Assembly: GCA_023055425.1 (NCBI GenBank)
Contig: JALGPY010000003.1
Span: 65,146,991-65,210,990, forward strand
From: Linanthus parryae
Lineage: Eukaryota; Streptophyta; Magnoliopsida; Ericales; Polemoniaceae
Direction: 5' to 3'
Length of the DNA: 64,000 nt
The translations under genes were made by a program, and so were the position numbers. Positions 9,344 to 20,419 of the stretch are shown here, piece after piece (within the stretch, counting starts at the first letter, position 1; every line of letters starts with the position of its first letter). Under the pieces are notes generated by a model, which was given only the letters and a program-made list of their open reading frames with translations, was not told the origin of the DNA and did no database searches.

Positions 9344-9981
9344 TTAATCCTCATCTTCCTCGCTTTCATTCAACTCCTCATCTTCATCGGCATCATACTC
9401 GTGCTCTTCACCTTCACTCGGGTCTTCTTCACTCTCTTCATACTCCATGGGGTCTTCCTCAAATTCATCATCTTCCATTGAGTCCTCTTCGACTTCCTCA
9501 TCGTCACTAGAGTCTATAACGATCACCTCCTCGTCATCACTAGAGTCTATAACTATCACCTCTTCATCATCACTAGATTCTATGTTGATCACCTCCTTGG
9601 CTTCAATAGGATTACCGTGTAGCCTTGCCACTTCATGTGGACCTCCATCAACAATTTGCATATGAAATCGGCGCTCACCCTCCGTTCGCCTTGGTAGAGA
9701 TAATCCCTAGAGTTCATTCTGTTGAAATTGTCCATAAGGTCGCTATACTTCGCTATTATATCTCCAAACATGGGTTCCATAGGAAATGCTTTCACCATAC
9801 AATATGCCTGAACAGCTGGATTACGGTATCGAGGAAACTCCAATGCAACGAACCTTTGCTCACAATACTGAACGACACGATCACGAAAAGTCGTGAGATC
9901 TTCACCCTCGACCCAAGGTGTCACAACCGGGTGCTTCTCAACGGGCAACACACGTTTCCTAGCCGTGGTTTTGGTTACGGC
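9344..9981 (-). pseudogene. Element E protein with acidic tail and three SIM-like repeats
   Basis: I do not recognise this family. The first frame (about 9981 to 9670) has a basic start (ARKR), the likely ATG being ACG in this copy. It continues into a non-repetitive region of about 100 residues containing WVEGEDLTTFRDRVVQYCEQR. The second frame (about 9670 to 9344) is needed to continue, so an indel near 9670 breaks the gene. Its C-terminal half is strongly acidic and starts with an 11-residue motif repeated three times: VINIESSDDEE, then VIVIDSSDDEE twice. A V/I-x-V/I-V/I core followed by Ser and acidic residues is the known layout of SUMO-interacting motifs, so SUMO binding is a reasonable inference. 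No Gag or enzyme motif is visible. The gene sits about 340 bp downstream of the primer site, where Gag is expected. Confidence 0.55.
9494..9592 (-). repeat. 33-bp tandem repeat, three copies, coding
   Basis: The AGTCTATAAC cores recur every 33 bp (9511, 9544, 9577 with changes). Each unit encodes one 11-residue SIM-like motif of the element E protein. Confidence 0.85.
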
Positions 9982-10313
9982 CCTTTACAATAGAAAACAA
10001 TTCCATAAGTTGGTTTGGATTAAGAGACTTTCCAAAATCAATTATTTAACTTCTACTCATCCAATCAACAAACTTCCAACCCAACTCCAACGAAACGCCT
10101 CGAATCCCAATTCCAGAGTTACTCGGGCTAAAGCTTAACTAGGAGTGGATGGGTGGTTGCACTTGATTTCTATCATATTTTCTAAAGACTTACACATACA
10201 CCAATCCTTACAAATACACCCAAATACCCAACGCTTGTCAAATTTTAATTTTTTTTCCTATGTCCATTTTAGTTACCCTAGCAGACTTTAAATTCCTTTT
10301 AATTAACCATTTT

Positions 10314-10324
10314 CTCTGATACCA
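10314..10324 (-). promoter_or_regulatory. Primer-binding site of element E
   Basis: The minus strand reads TGGTATCAGAG, an initiator tRNA-Met type site, two bases from the LTR end at 10327. Confidence 0.8.
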
Positions 10325-10326
10325 CC

Positions 10327-12652
10327 TGTAACACCCCGAAAATAGCCTTACCCAGCCAGAGACCCAGGGGTGCCACTCCGTATCCGAGAGGAGCACAGAT
10401 ACAAGGATGTTATCTCGAGCTAACAACCAACCAAATACTAATTTAAAAGTAATTGAAAAAGAAGAAAATTTGAAACTATTCTTGCCTCAACCTTGGGCAC
10501 AAAGTACTAAGTGTTTAAAACCACTAATCCTTCCAAGTCGAAATGAAAAGAAAGAATACTACTAATGAGTTCAATGATTAAACTAAGTGTTCAACTACGA
10601 AATAGACTAAGTGTGATTCGAGATCCCTTTTACGCCAAAGCCCCATCTTCAATACCTGTGGTGCGGAAAGAAAAAGAAACACCACAGTACAAAATCAGCA
10701 ATAAATACTGGTAAGAAACATCCAAGTATGTAAAACGAAGATACGAGTTTCAAAACCAGTGATTCTTTCTTGAGAGTGAGAGTTTTTCCAAAATCCACAG
10801 TGAAATAAAGTTGATACTTGTAAGAAACATGTAAGTTCCCAATTCCATAAGATTTCCTTCACAACCATTACCCATTAGGGGAAAACCAAAACATGAGTCA
10901 TTTCTTTTTCCAATTAATATACTCAAAATCCAAAATCATCATTGTTAATCCGTTGTGACGGGGGAACTCAAATAAACCACAGTGTCCATGACCTTAAGTG
11001 TCGACACCCCCCTAAAACTACCAACGGCCAGAGGAGCGAGTACATGCCGCTATCCGGGGACTTGCAACCGGACCAAAAAAAAAGGGACGGGACCGCAGCC
11101 AACACGCCCAAAGATAATAATAATGGCCCCGCACAACTTCTTTCACTTTATGTTATATTTCATTAATACCATGGTGATGTTTTCAGAAAAATCATTTAAC
11201 AAGTAGAAATCATGTATTTCTAGTCATGTGGCGCGTAAACACATTTTGAGACGTAACAAATCAAATTATTCATTTGACACGAAAGAGATAGGCACACTAG
11301 GCCTGGCATGTTACTTACCTCAAAGAAAATCCAACTATCGCAATCAATCAAATTACTCTACGTACTCGTCGTCGACGAACTCGTCACCTACAAGTAACAA
11401 TACTCTAATTAAACAAAATATTCTAGCAGTACACCTGCTATACTAGCTACATGCATATGATAGTCAATGGTTTAGGGTTCTAACACCAACCTAACATCCC
11501 AGTTAATTCATACTTCAAAACAAAACTCAAAACCTTGCCCCCAAATCCTCTAACCTAAAGCATACATAACCTATCATAACTCCATCAATTTATTACTCCA
11601 GTTTCCCAAACAGAACATGGCTCAAAAACAGTTTCATTGGATTCAAAACATTCTGAATAATAAGTTTAGCCTCAAACGGATCCGAATTTCGATTCCTGGA
11701 TCAAAATTTACACTAGCTTCAAGTTTCCAATTTCACCCAAAATACACATACGGGAATTATCAATTTCTATGAAACTTTTCTCCCAAGCATCTAGTTCATA
11801 TTATATTCATACAAAACCTAATATAACATGAATTCCCACATCAAATCCAATTACTACCCACATACTATGATCATCAAATCACTCAAATTGCTTAATTAAA
11901 CGTCTCTTCCAAACTAGGGTTTTTTCCCATAACCCATGAACATTATAAACCCTAAAACTTGATTATCAATCCTACGAATCCATGAATAATGAACCTAACA
12001 ATATCAACTGAAAATTAAAGGTAGCATGCTTCACACATGATTCGAATCAAGGTTTCAAGAGATCAAGAGATCAACAAAGAGAAAAGAAAAGAAGAAACAA
12101 AACTACCCCTAGCCCGCCGCCCATGCAGGGTCGAACGAGGAGAGAGAGACGGACGGAAAGACAGAAAGAAAGAGAGAAAGAGAAAAAGAAAAAAAGAAAA
12201 GAAAGAGAGAGATTACCTGATCGGAGGAGGAGAGAGACGGCGGCGGTGGCGGTGGTTGTTGCCATCGGGGAAGAGAGAGAGCCGAGAGAGTGAGAGAGGG
12301 TTCGGGTGAGAGAGGGAGAGACGTGAGAGAGAGATAGAGAGAAATAGAGAGATTGAGGGTTTTATGAGAGTTGGAAAAAAAAATTAACTTCATAAGGAAG
12401 GAAACCCTCTTGAATTAGGAAACTTAACGTAGGAAGAAAAAATGGGTCAAAGACACCTTTTCCCCCTTTAGTTTTGTAAAAAGACAACTACCTCCCCAAA
12501 CTCCATTAAAAGACACTAAAATTTTTAGATTAAAGTCATAAAGATCCCCCAATTCTAGTAACCATTATAATTAACTCTCGACAATTAAATTAACTTCCCA
12601 ACACTTATAATAATACCACAAAATACCCATAGTCACAAAACGGGGTATTTCA
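10327..12652 (-). repeat. 5' LTR of element E (about 2326 bp)
   Basis: The left end is TGTAACACCCC beside the primer site and the right end is GGGGTATTTCA, an imperfect inverted pair. It contains the GACCTTAAGTGTCGACACCC box (near 10990) shared with LTRs F and G, and a GA-rich tract at 12117-12365. The right boundary rests on the terminal motif and on truncation of LTR F at the same point. Confidence 0.65.
12117..12365. repeat. Purine-rich (GA/GAAA) low-complexity tract
   Basis: Almost continuous GA, AGA and GAAA runs. On the element's own strand it is a CT-rich leader, common near LTR transcription starts. Long frames across it are composition artefacts. Confidence 0.8.
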
Positions 12653-15177
12653 ATCAGAGTACGCAAAAATATAAACAGGAGGGCAAATTTAAAATCGTAC
12701 CAATACAAAATCAAAGTATCCAATCGTTTTTCACCATAGCCGGTATAGTAATTCCAACAAAGGGAATTCCTTATAATAATGCTAACAAGGCAGTCGAATT
12801 AATAATTGTTTATTTCACAGTACCCGAGTAGACCAGTGACCACATCAGACATTCTAGACCTTAAATGTTGCAACACCCTCCTAAGAGCGTCAATAGAAGG
12901 AGTGTTATCTAGAAGCAGTACTCCGGCCTATGGCGAAAAGGAGTTGGGGTGCACGTAGTGCCATATCTTTAGGGACCAAAGCCCAGGGAATCATCACCGT
13001 AATAAATTTAGGGACCGGTGCCCAGGGGATTAAACCTGATATAACTGGTTCCGGTACATGCCAATTGTTTCACTATACTCCGGGGATCTAACCCAAATAT
13101 CTCTTTAGGGAAAAAGCCCAGGGAATCATCACCCAATATAAAATAATAATTATCGCGTGAGAATTTCTAAAGATCAATTGCAAACATTTTCAACATTTGA
13201 CAAGTATAAACACATGATAATAAGATTTTTAGACAAGTATAAAAATCACATTGTGACACGAAGGAAGCTAGGCACACGAGAATAAGCATGTAAACTCACC
13301 TTAAGTCGAGATAGCAATTAGGTCTTAGTAGTCCTTACAGGTTTCCGACGTAGCCTTCACTTAGGAATCCATCGCCTACAACTTACAAGTATCTAGTCAT
13401 AAGGAAGCTAATTCCAAGTAAAAGAATGCATGTATGTTTGTCTAGGTCGGATATTAAGTCTATCCCAATAATCCTAATTAACCCGTTTTCTCAAGTGGTA
13501 TACTCACGTGTCGAATACAAGCTCTAAATGAATATCATTCTAAAAGTCACTAATGCACATATAATGATGCTCACATATCAATATAAGTCCAAAAAAATAT
13601 ATAGAAGTTCAAAAACTCGAATTTTCTAAAACATGTGAAGCTACAATTCTGGACAGAATTGTATCTCTGACCTTAGAGCCACATTTACCATATCAAATCA
13701 TCTCATATAATTATGAAATTAATTTAGGATCAACTTAAATGTGCTAATTTCATAAACATGAAGAAAATCATACATAGCTATTATAAAACTCAAGTTACAA
13801 AAATAAAAAAACGCTGATATGCGGAGAAGTTTTTGGCAGAACTTTCAACTTTGAAGAACTATTACTACTAGTTGGAGAATAGGAAAAATGCCCATCATCT
13901 CTCGAAAGAATTCCCTATGTGCCTAGTTTCTTCACAAATAATATTAGGTTCCAAAAAATTCTGAAAAGTGGGTTTTTTTATAAAAAAATGGCAAAGTTGG
14001 TCCAGAAACAGAGTTTCAGATAACATGTAACTTTGAATTAGCCTATCTCCCTAATCACAAAGGCTATGCAGTTGATTTTTTTTCTCAAAGTGACCCTCTC
14101 TGAGTCTAGTTTCAAAATATGTAAGATTTAAAAATTTAACATAGACAAAATTTGGAGATAATCCACATTTTTGACAAACTGGTCAAATTGTAACAACATA
14201 GAAGTTTACCTAGAACACTCAAAACATTATCCAATCAATTCTTTGATACATGCAACTTAAAATTACTTGATATATACCTAGATACTACCAATTAGACATG
14301 CAATAAGAGATTCACATAAATGATTTGAAGAATTAAGTGAGGGATTTGATAAATTCATGCTAAAAAGTAACAATTCAAGGCCCAAAACACACATGCAAAC
14401 AAAGATCAAGAAATTTTCTATCATGATGATTACACTACATCAAAATGAACAAATAAGAAGAGAGAAGGGATGCTTACAAGGCCTTAAAGAGCTTGAAATC
14501 TTGAAGAATATGAAGAAAATAAATCCCCAAAGGGTAACTATGGCCTTGGACTCATGTTTTTCATCATTTGAAAGGTGAAATATGAAGTTTTGGGGTTGTT
14601 TTGTGAGGGTCAACACCCAAAACCGGGAATAGAGTTTGAAGAGAGAGAAGAGAGCTTGAATGAGTGTTCTTGAAGAGAAAAGCATGTGAAAAATTGAGAG
14701 AGGTAGATATATGAAGTGATGGAGATGATAGAATGATGGTTAGTGTAATGAGAGTCTCTTCATCTAATTATAAAATGGGCATTTGACTTGGTTGAGTGGA
14801 GGGAGGATTGAAGTGTAAATTTAAAGTCTCCTAACAACATAGTTGTGGTAGAGATTGGATTAACAAGAAAATGAGGGTTGACATGAAAATACTAGAAATT
14901 GATGTAAGTAAAAGATTACACAAACAAGAGGGGTAAAAATGCAATTTCCAATATCTAGCACGTGAAAGATAAATTTTACATTAAACGAAAATTACCACAT
15001 AACTCCAAATAAACTATTATATTTTTGAGTGTCAAAAATTTCACTTTTAGAAAACTAAAGAAAACAAGTCAAGAGAAAATTTGAAATAGTTTTATTATTA
15101 AGATTTTTTTTTTGAAACTCAAGTATTTGTTTTTTCGAAATTACAAAATAGCCCTTAGAAAAATGCGGGGTATTACA
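12653..15177 (-). repeat. LTR F, truncated relative of LTR G
   Basis: The right end (15177) reads CGGGGTATTACA, an LTR terminus. Near 12855-12985 it carries the GACCTTAA...ACACCCTCCT box and the GGCGAAAAGGAG...CCCAGGGAATCATCACC block that are also in solo LTR G (40266-40410, opposite strand). In G this block lies about 0.8 kb from the LTR end; here only about 0.3 kb remains before element E starts. LTR F therefore appears interrupted by E, with its missing end left of the window. No coding sequence. Confidence 0.6.
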
Positions 15178-16640
15178 GCAAAACTTTCATTCAAAGAATC
15201 ATAAGTACTTTCATAAAAAATCACATGAATACTCTCCTCTACAATCTTAATTATCTTATTGAAAACTCTATATGCTTTGCTAGTTTCAGAATAACCAAGA
15301 AATACACCTTCATCACTTCTAGCATCAAATTTACCAAGATTATCCTTACCATTATTATGCACATAACAAGTACAGCCAAAAGGCCTAAAATAATAAACAC
15401 TTGGCTTCTGTCTTTGAAAAGTTCATAAGGAGTTTTCTTCAAAATAGGACTAATCAAGCATCTATTCAACCTATAGTTGGCAGTGTTAACAGCTTCCGCC
15501 CACAAAAACTTTGGCAAATCAATTTCAAGTAACATGGTTCTAGACATATCTTCAAGTGTCATATTATTTCTCTCAACTACTCCATTCTACTGAGGAGTTC
15601 TAGGTGCAGAAAAGTTGTTTGAGATGCCACGCTTTGCACAAAATAAATCAAAATAAAGCTGATCAAATTCTCTACCATGATCACTCCTAATAGATGCAAC
15701 AGGTAAATTTTTCTAAGTTTGAAGCTCTTTACAAAGCTTTGAGAATTAGATAATGCTTCAGATTTATCTCTAATGAACATAGCCCATGTAAATCTAGAAT
15801 AATCATCTACCAAAACAAGTGTATATCTCTTACATTTGGGTGTTTGAACCCTCATAGGACCATACAAGTCCATATGCATCAATTCTAAGGGTCTAGAGGT
15901 ACTTACAAAGTTCTTTGGCTTGAATGAGCTCTTGGTCTATTTACCTTGGGTACATGCCTTGTAAATCTCATCATCTTTGAATTTCAGGGTTGGAAAAACC
16001 TCTTACCAAGTCTTTTGAGATGAGCTTGTTCATTGTATTCATGCTAATATGCCCAAGCTTTCTATGCCAAAGCTTTGAGTCTTCCTTCAAAGGTTTGAGA
16101 CACTTCAAAATTTCACTTGCAACTTTGTTGTACTTAAAGCATAAACATTATATGACCTAGGAGCAGTGAGTATGCAATTGCCAGATTTCTCATCTTTCAC
16201 CACACATTTTTCCTTGTCAAAAACCAATTTGTTACCCCTATCACACAATTTAGATATACTAAGCAGATTATAGTTTAAACCTTCAACTAAATAAACATCA
16301 GAAATTGAACTTGCAATTTCATTACCAATACCACCAATACCAATAACATTGCATTTAGTTTTGTCACCAAGTGTAATTGTTCCTCCATATTGCTCTTTAA
16401 ATCATTGAATAGATACTTCTTTCCACTCATATGCCTAGAACAACCACTGTCCAATATCCATTTTTGATCATTCAAAGCTTTGGTGACATCCAGCAAAATT
16501 CAATCAATGTCTTAACATGCTATTGGACCAAGTGTAGAATTTGGATTCATTATCAGAATCAACCATATTAGGTGGTTTGACTCCTTTTGGAACCCAAATC
16601 TGTCTCACTTGTCCCTTAAGCTGATAAGAATAGGTGTTAC
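15178..16640 (-). pseudogene. Sire-1 pol fragment (protease and integrase)
   Basis: On the minus strand, the protease reads KWILDSGCSRHMSG (near 16440). A pre-integrase region follows (16290-15900), then the integrase core starting with MDLYGPMRVQTPK and LVDDYSRFTW (15880-15790). The later part reads FLWAEAVNTANYRLNR (near 15500) and GVFLGYSETSKAYRVFN (near 15290). Several frame changes and stops separate these blocks. The copy ends inside the integrase region at LTR F, so reverse transcriptase and RNase H are not visible. Confidence 0.85.
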
Positions 16641-18400
16641 TCAATATATGAAGTTCTGTCCTTCTAAAGGGGCAAGACAACTTAATATGTCTAATTTTTC
16701 CACAATAATGACATTTTGGAGAATGTCTGCTTCCAGATTTAACAAATGTGGTTTGGTTCTTTTTGGAAAATTTTGATTATAACGAATCCCACTTTTGTAA
16801 AGTGAATGCATAATTCCTCCAAGCATGAGATTAAGCTTGTGTTCTGAGCCAGAAAATGTTGATAAAATATTCTTAGGTTCTTGAAGCTTCTCAGTCGAAG
16901 AAGTTTTCTGTTGTTCTAAACCATCTGAATGATTCTTTAGATCAAAATTCTTATAAGTTAAAAGAGAATTTTGATCAACAACTTCTTTGATATGTGCCTT
17001 CAAAGATTTGAATCTACTATTCAAGGCTTTGAAGTTACTATTAATTTTCAACTTAGTAGCTTCAAGACACTTGTTTTGAAATATCAAATCTATATTCTCC
17101 TTGTCCTGCTCATGAACCTTTATTTTCAAAGAATCAATCTCATTCCTGTAACTTTCCACATTCAAAAACATACTTTTGAGGATTTCAGGCAAAACATTAG
17201 GACTAGCAAGAAGATTCTTTACCATTTCTTCAATATGTCTGTCTGAGCCTTTTTCTTCTTCATGCTCAACCATTAAGCAATGATTAGCCTGCTCATCATC
17301 AGAATCTGAGTCTGTTGAAGAATCAGAATCACTCCATGAAGCCACCATTGCTTTCTTCCTTATGTTGTCATTTTCCTTTTTGTAAAATTGCATGCCTTTC
17401 TTATTTTGTGGACAATCTCTTACCAAATGATCTGCATCTCCACATTCAAAGAAATTCATTACTTTAGGTTTATATGAGTGCGAAGAAGATTTACGTCTCT
17501 GATCGTTTCCACTTGAGGATGTAGATTTGTCCTTGTTATAGCCCTTGTTTCCATAGCTCTTTTTCTTCTTCAGGATTCTGGCCCAAGCTTTGGAGATCAG
17601 GGCTAAGGCCTCATCATCATCATCATCATTATCATCCTGTTCAAGGCTTTGAGGTTTTCCATTATCCTTTGCCTTGAGTGTCAGGTTCTTGATGTCACTC
17701 ATGTCACCATATACTTTCTTCATTGAAATATCATGAGTGAGCAGCTTGCCTTGCAGATTATACAGCTCTAAGATACTCAAATCATGTGCCTCCTCAATTG
17801 CAGCTGTCTGTGGTTCACATTTGGCTTTAGGCAAACTCCTTAGAATCTTTCTGACATTTTCTTCATTTGAGAAAACTTTTACCAATGACTCCAAGTTGTT
17901 CACAATATCAGTAAACCTCTTGAACATGTCCTTGATGGATTCATCGGAATTCATCTTGAACAGTTCATACTACCTCAAAAGGATATTGATTTTTGGTCTG
18001 CTTGACTTGGCTTGTTCATTCTTAAGTGACAGTCAATTTGTCCCAGATCTTCTCTGCACTCTCGCAGTTTGATATTCTGTTGAACTCATCTGCAATAAGA
18101 GCACGATATTATAAGTTTAAAGCTTTGTAATTCTTTGATACTTTTTCCAATTCAGTAACTAAATGATTTTCTTCTGGTTTGACAGTCCTAACTCCATCGG
18201 AGGTAGTATAGTATACATGGGAACCATTAACAACAATTGACCACAACTCCATGTATAGCTCTATGATGAACATTTTCATCAATGCCTTCCAATGCACAAA
18301 ATTATCACCGCAGAACAGTGGAGGTCTGTTGGCTGCTCTTCCCTGTGAGAATCCTCCATCACTAAATTAAAAATAGTCACAAGATTTTTAGATCTTTAAG
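16641..18400 (-). pseudogene. Sire-1 gag
   Basis: The longest open part is 17954-16641 (437 codons). Upstream pieces to about 18300 (HWKALMKMFIIELYMELW) are separated by stops. It is a large copia Gag with a Ser/Asp-rich C-terminal region and an acidic run (EQDDNDDDDDEAL, near 17640). The zinc knuckle near 17440 reads NFFECGDADHLVRDC: the first Cys of CX2CX4HX4C is Phe. A long coiled, Lys/Asn-rich tail follows. Its order and motifs match the Sire-2 Gag on the other strand. Confidence 0.85.
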
Positions 18401-18411
18401 TAGTGACCCAA

Positions 18412-18424
18412 GCTCTGATACAAA
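18412..18424 (-). promoter_or_regulatory. Primer-binding site of Sire-1
   Basis: The minus strand reads TTGTATCAGAGCT, one mismatch from the initiator tRNA-Met site, next to the LTR end at 18426. Confidence 0.75.
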
Positions 18425-18425
18425 T

Positions 18426-19867
18426 TGAAAGTTTGTAATGTAAGTGTAAAACAGGATCTAATACTTTAGAAGAGGGGGGGGGGTGAATAGAGCATGAAAA
18501 CTTTTGCCAAAAACCAGCCTTTTGAATCTTTAAACCAATGTATAAAAGTAATCTCAAAGCTTTGAAACAGGTTTGTAAAGCTTGAGATGAAACAGTAACT
18601 GTCAGAAACTTCAAAGCTTTGGGATAGAAAATTCTCCAAAGATTTGGAGCTCACTGTTTGAACCTGGTTTGTAAAGAAATGAAAAGCAGTAAAGCAAACC
18701 TAGAGAACACAGGGATTTTTACAGAGTTCATTCACAATTGGACATAGCCTCTGCCTCTGCGATCTAATCCCTCCAGGATTACACCACACTTCTTATTAAT
18801 CACCCAGATTTAGCCCTAGATCTCAAGCCTAAGTGAACTACCTTACACTTATACATCTTTTGGTTCCCAACCTATCTAGTAAAACCTACAACATGTTGAA
18901 ACAATAAGAACCTCTTTGTTGTTCATTTGAAAAACTAAACTTCTAAGTTTGTGAGGTTTAAGTATTCAGAATGAATAAAACAATCTAAGTACAGTTTGAA
19001 GAACATAGAAGAGATAAGCAAATGAAGCTTGGACGTGCTCTTCAGATTTCATGAATGATCTTCTTCTCTTGCAGTGTTGATTGACTTGAATGATTGAAGA
19101 GTTGTGTGATTTGATCTCCCACGTATGAAACTCTCTTCAATATCCACTTGATCAGCCTCTCTCAATGTCTTTCTCCCTTTGAAATTCAAACTCCAGATTT
19201 TTATCAACAACCTACAACTGAATGGGAGATTTTAGGAACTAAATTCCTACAAATCCTCGCCCCTGAGATGCTTCTTTCAACAAGTGTTTTAATAGACAAT
19301 GGAGTTTAGGCACATTTGAACGACCAAAAAACCCTGCATAAACTCAGCAACAAAGATCAAACTACATCTACACAAAATAGCTAAACAATCTGATCTGTTA
19401 GACATATATTTTATACAAGAACCCTAGCTATTTGTGTCTTAGGTAAAATTCAATATAAATAGCTCACAGATCTAAAAGGCATGACAAATAACAAAATAGA
19501 GAGTTAGAATAAGTCAATATCCAATCTTTAATCCATCTAAGTCTTTCTGCAAACAGAAAACAGTTAAACACATTTCATCAGATAAGAACACAAGGCAATC
19601 TCAAAGCTTTGGAGCTTTCATAGTCAGTTCACCAGTTTGAGCTTAACACCGAATCCTGCAATCTGTGAGACTTGTATAATCAAATCATAGACTCAATAAT
19701 ATTTTCAAGAGAGAATATTGAATGATGAACCCACCATTCAATCCAAGCCTGCACTCATAGAAACTGTTAGGCACAATAATACTAACATAGCAATACAGTA
19801 TCTCAAAGCTTTGAATCTTTGAAGCTAAATGTCTCTAAACTTATGGCTTTCATCATCAAGGTTAAAA
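18426..19867 (-). repeat. 5' LTR of Sire-1 (outer boundary uncertain)
   Basis: The inner end (18426) is set by the primer site. It contains a run of eleven G next to TGAATAGAG and several CAAAGCTTTG palindromes (18555, 18612, 19602, 19804). A polypurine-like run (minus strand CTCAGGGGGAG, 19868-19878) marks the likely outer limit, but the exact TG start was not found. Confidence 0.55.
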
Positions 19868-19878
19868 CTCCCCCTGAG

Positions 19879-20410
19879 TTGGTAAATTCATTCAAAATCG
19901 TAAGTCTGAACTATCAGATTCGTTTTATATTCTTGCGGGCCAATCTCCTTCATTCGGATACCAAATTTGACCCATTTTATATCGTTGGAAAGCTATTGAT
20001 GTTTACCTTCCAATGGATCAGGCCATGATCTAGAAATCATTGTATATATAGAGATACATTCAAAAGAATGAAGGCTGGTCATGTGCAAAATTTTCGTCTC
20101 TTTTTGGTTTTTGCATAATCTTTTCTCTCTTTTTCATCTAGCTTCAGTCGAAGAATCTCCAATACTCTCATAATATCCATTTAACCTATTGTACCTGAGT
20201 ACACAACACTAAAATAACCGTGCAATTATCATCACAAATATGAGAGAAGCATGCACTAATTAGCTAGAATCTATACTTTACTCATAAACTTGTAGACCGT
20301 CAAATTCACATAATTTAGCATATATACCATATACATAATACAAATTAAGTATATTACAAGTACCAAACAAGCTAGTGTTAGAATAAATCCTAATAAAGAA
20401 TTATCAGTAC
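19879..20410. other. Unassigned segment between Sire-1 LTR and Copia-C
   Basis: AT-rich, with no frames. It could be the 3' non-coding end of a second Sirevirus copy, since a polypurine-like tract precedes the LTR, or flanking DNA. Confidence 0.35.
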
Positions 20411-20419
20411 ACATGCCAC

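Larger units (their letters stand above)
8521..12652 (-). mobile_element. Element E: non-autonomous TGTAACACCCC-type LTR element, 5' part
   Basis: Read on the minus strand: LTR (12652 to 10327), initiator-Met primer site (10324-10314), a small acidic protein (about 9981-9344), then about 820 bp without coding potential before Copia-A interrupts at 8520. No Gag, protease or polymerase is visible where Gag should be. The LTR termini resemble those of large plant gypsy (Tekay/Del-like) LTRs, but the clade is an inference. The 3' LTR is not in the window. Confidence 0.65.
15178..20410 (-). mobile_element. Sire-1: Sirevirus-like Ty1/copia element, 5' part, decayed
   Basis: On the minus strand: LTR (about 19867 to 18426), primer site, gag, protease and integrase up to 15178, where LTR F interrupts. 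The Gag type and the G-rich run beside GGTGAATAGAG in the LTR (18474-18490) fit the Sirevirus lineage. The same coding family is present as Sire-2. The region beyond the LTR (19879-20410) may be LTR, element or flank. Confidence 0.75.

Noticed and set aside
9447..9665. Ser/Thr-rich frame on the plus strand
   Set aside because: It is the opposite strand of the acidic repeat of the element E protein.
12037..12393. Arg/Lys/Glu-rich and Ser/Leu-rich frames
   Set aside because: They are translations of a GA/CT-rich tract in LTR E.
10327..15177. One single 4.85-kb LTR instead of two (E and F)
   Set aside because: The GACCTTAA...ACACC box occurs twice, and an LTR-like terminus sits at 12652, so two related LTRs fit better. 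Not fully excluded.
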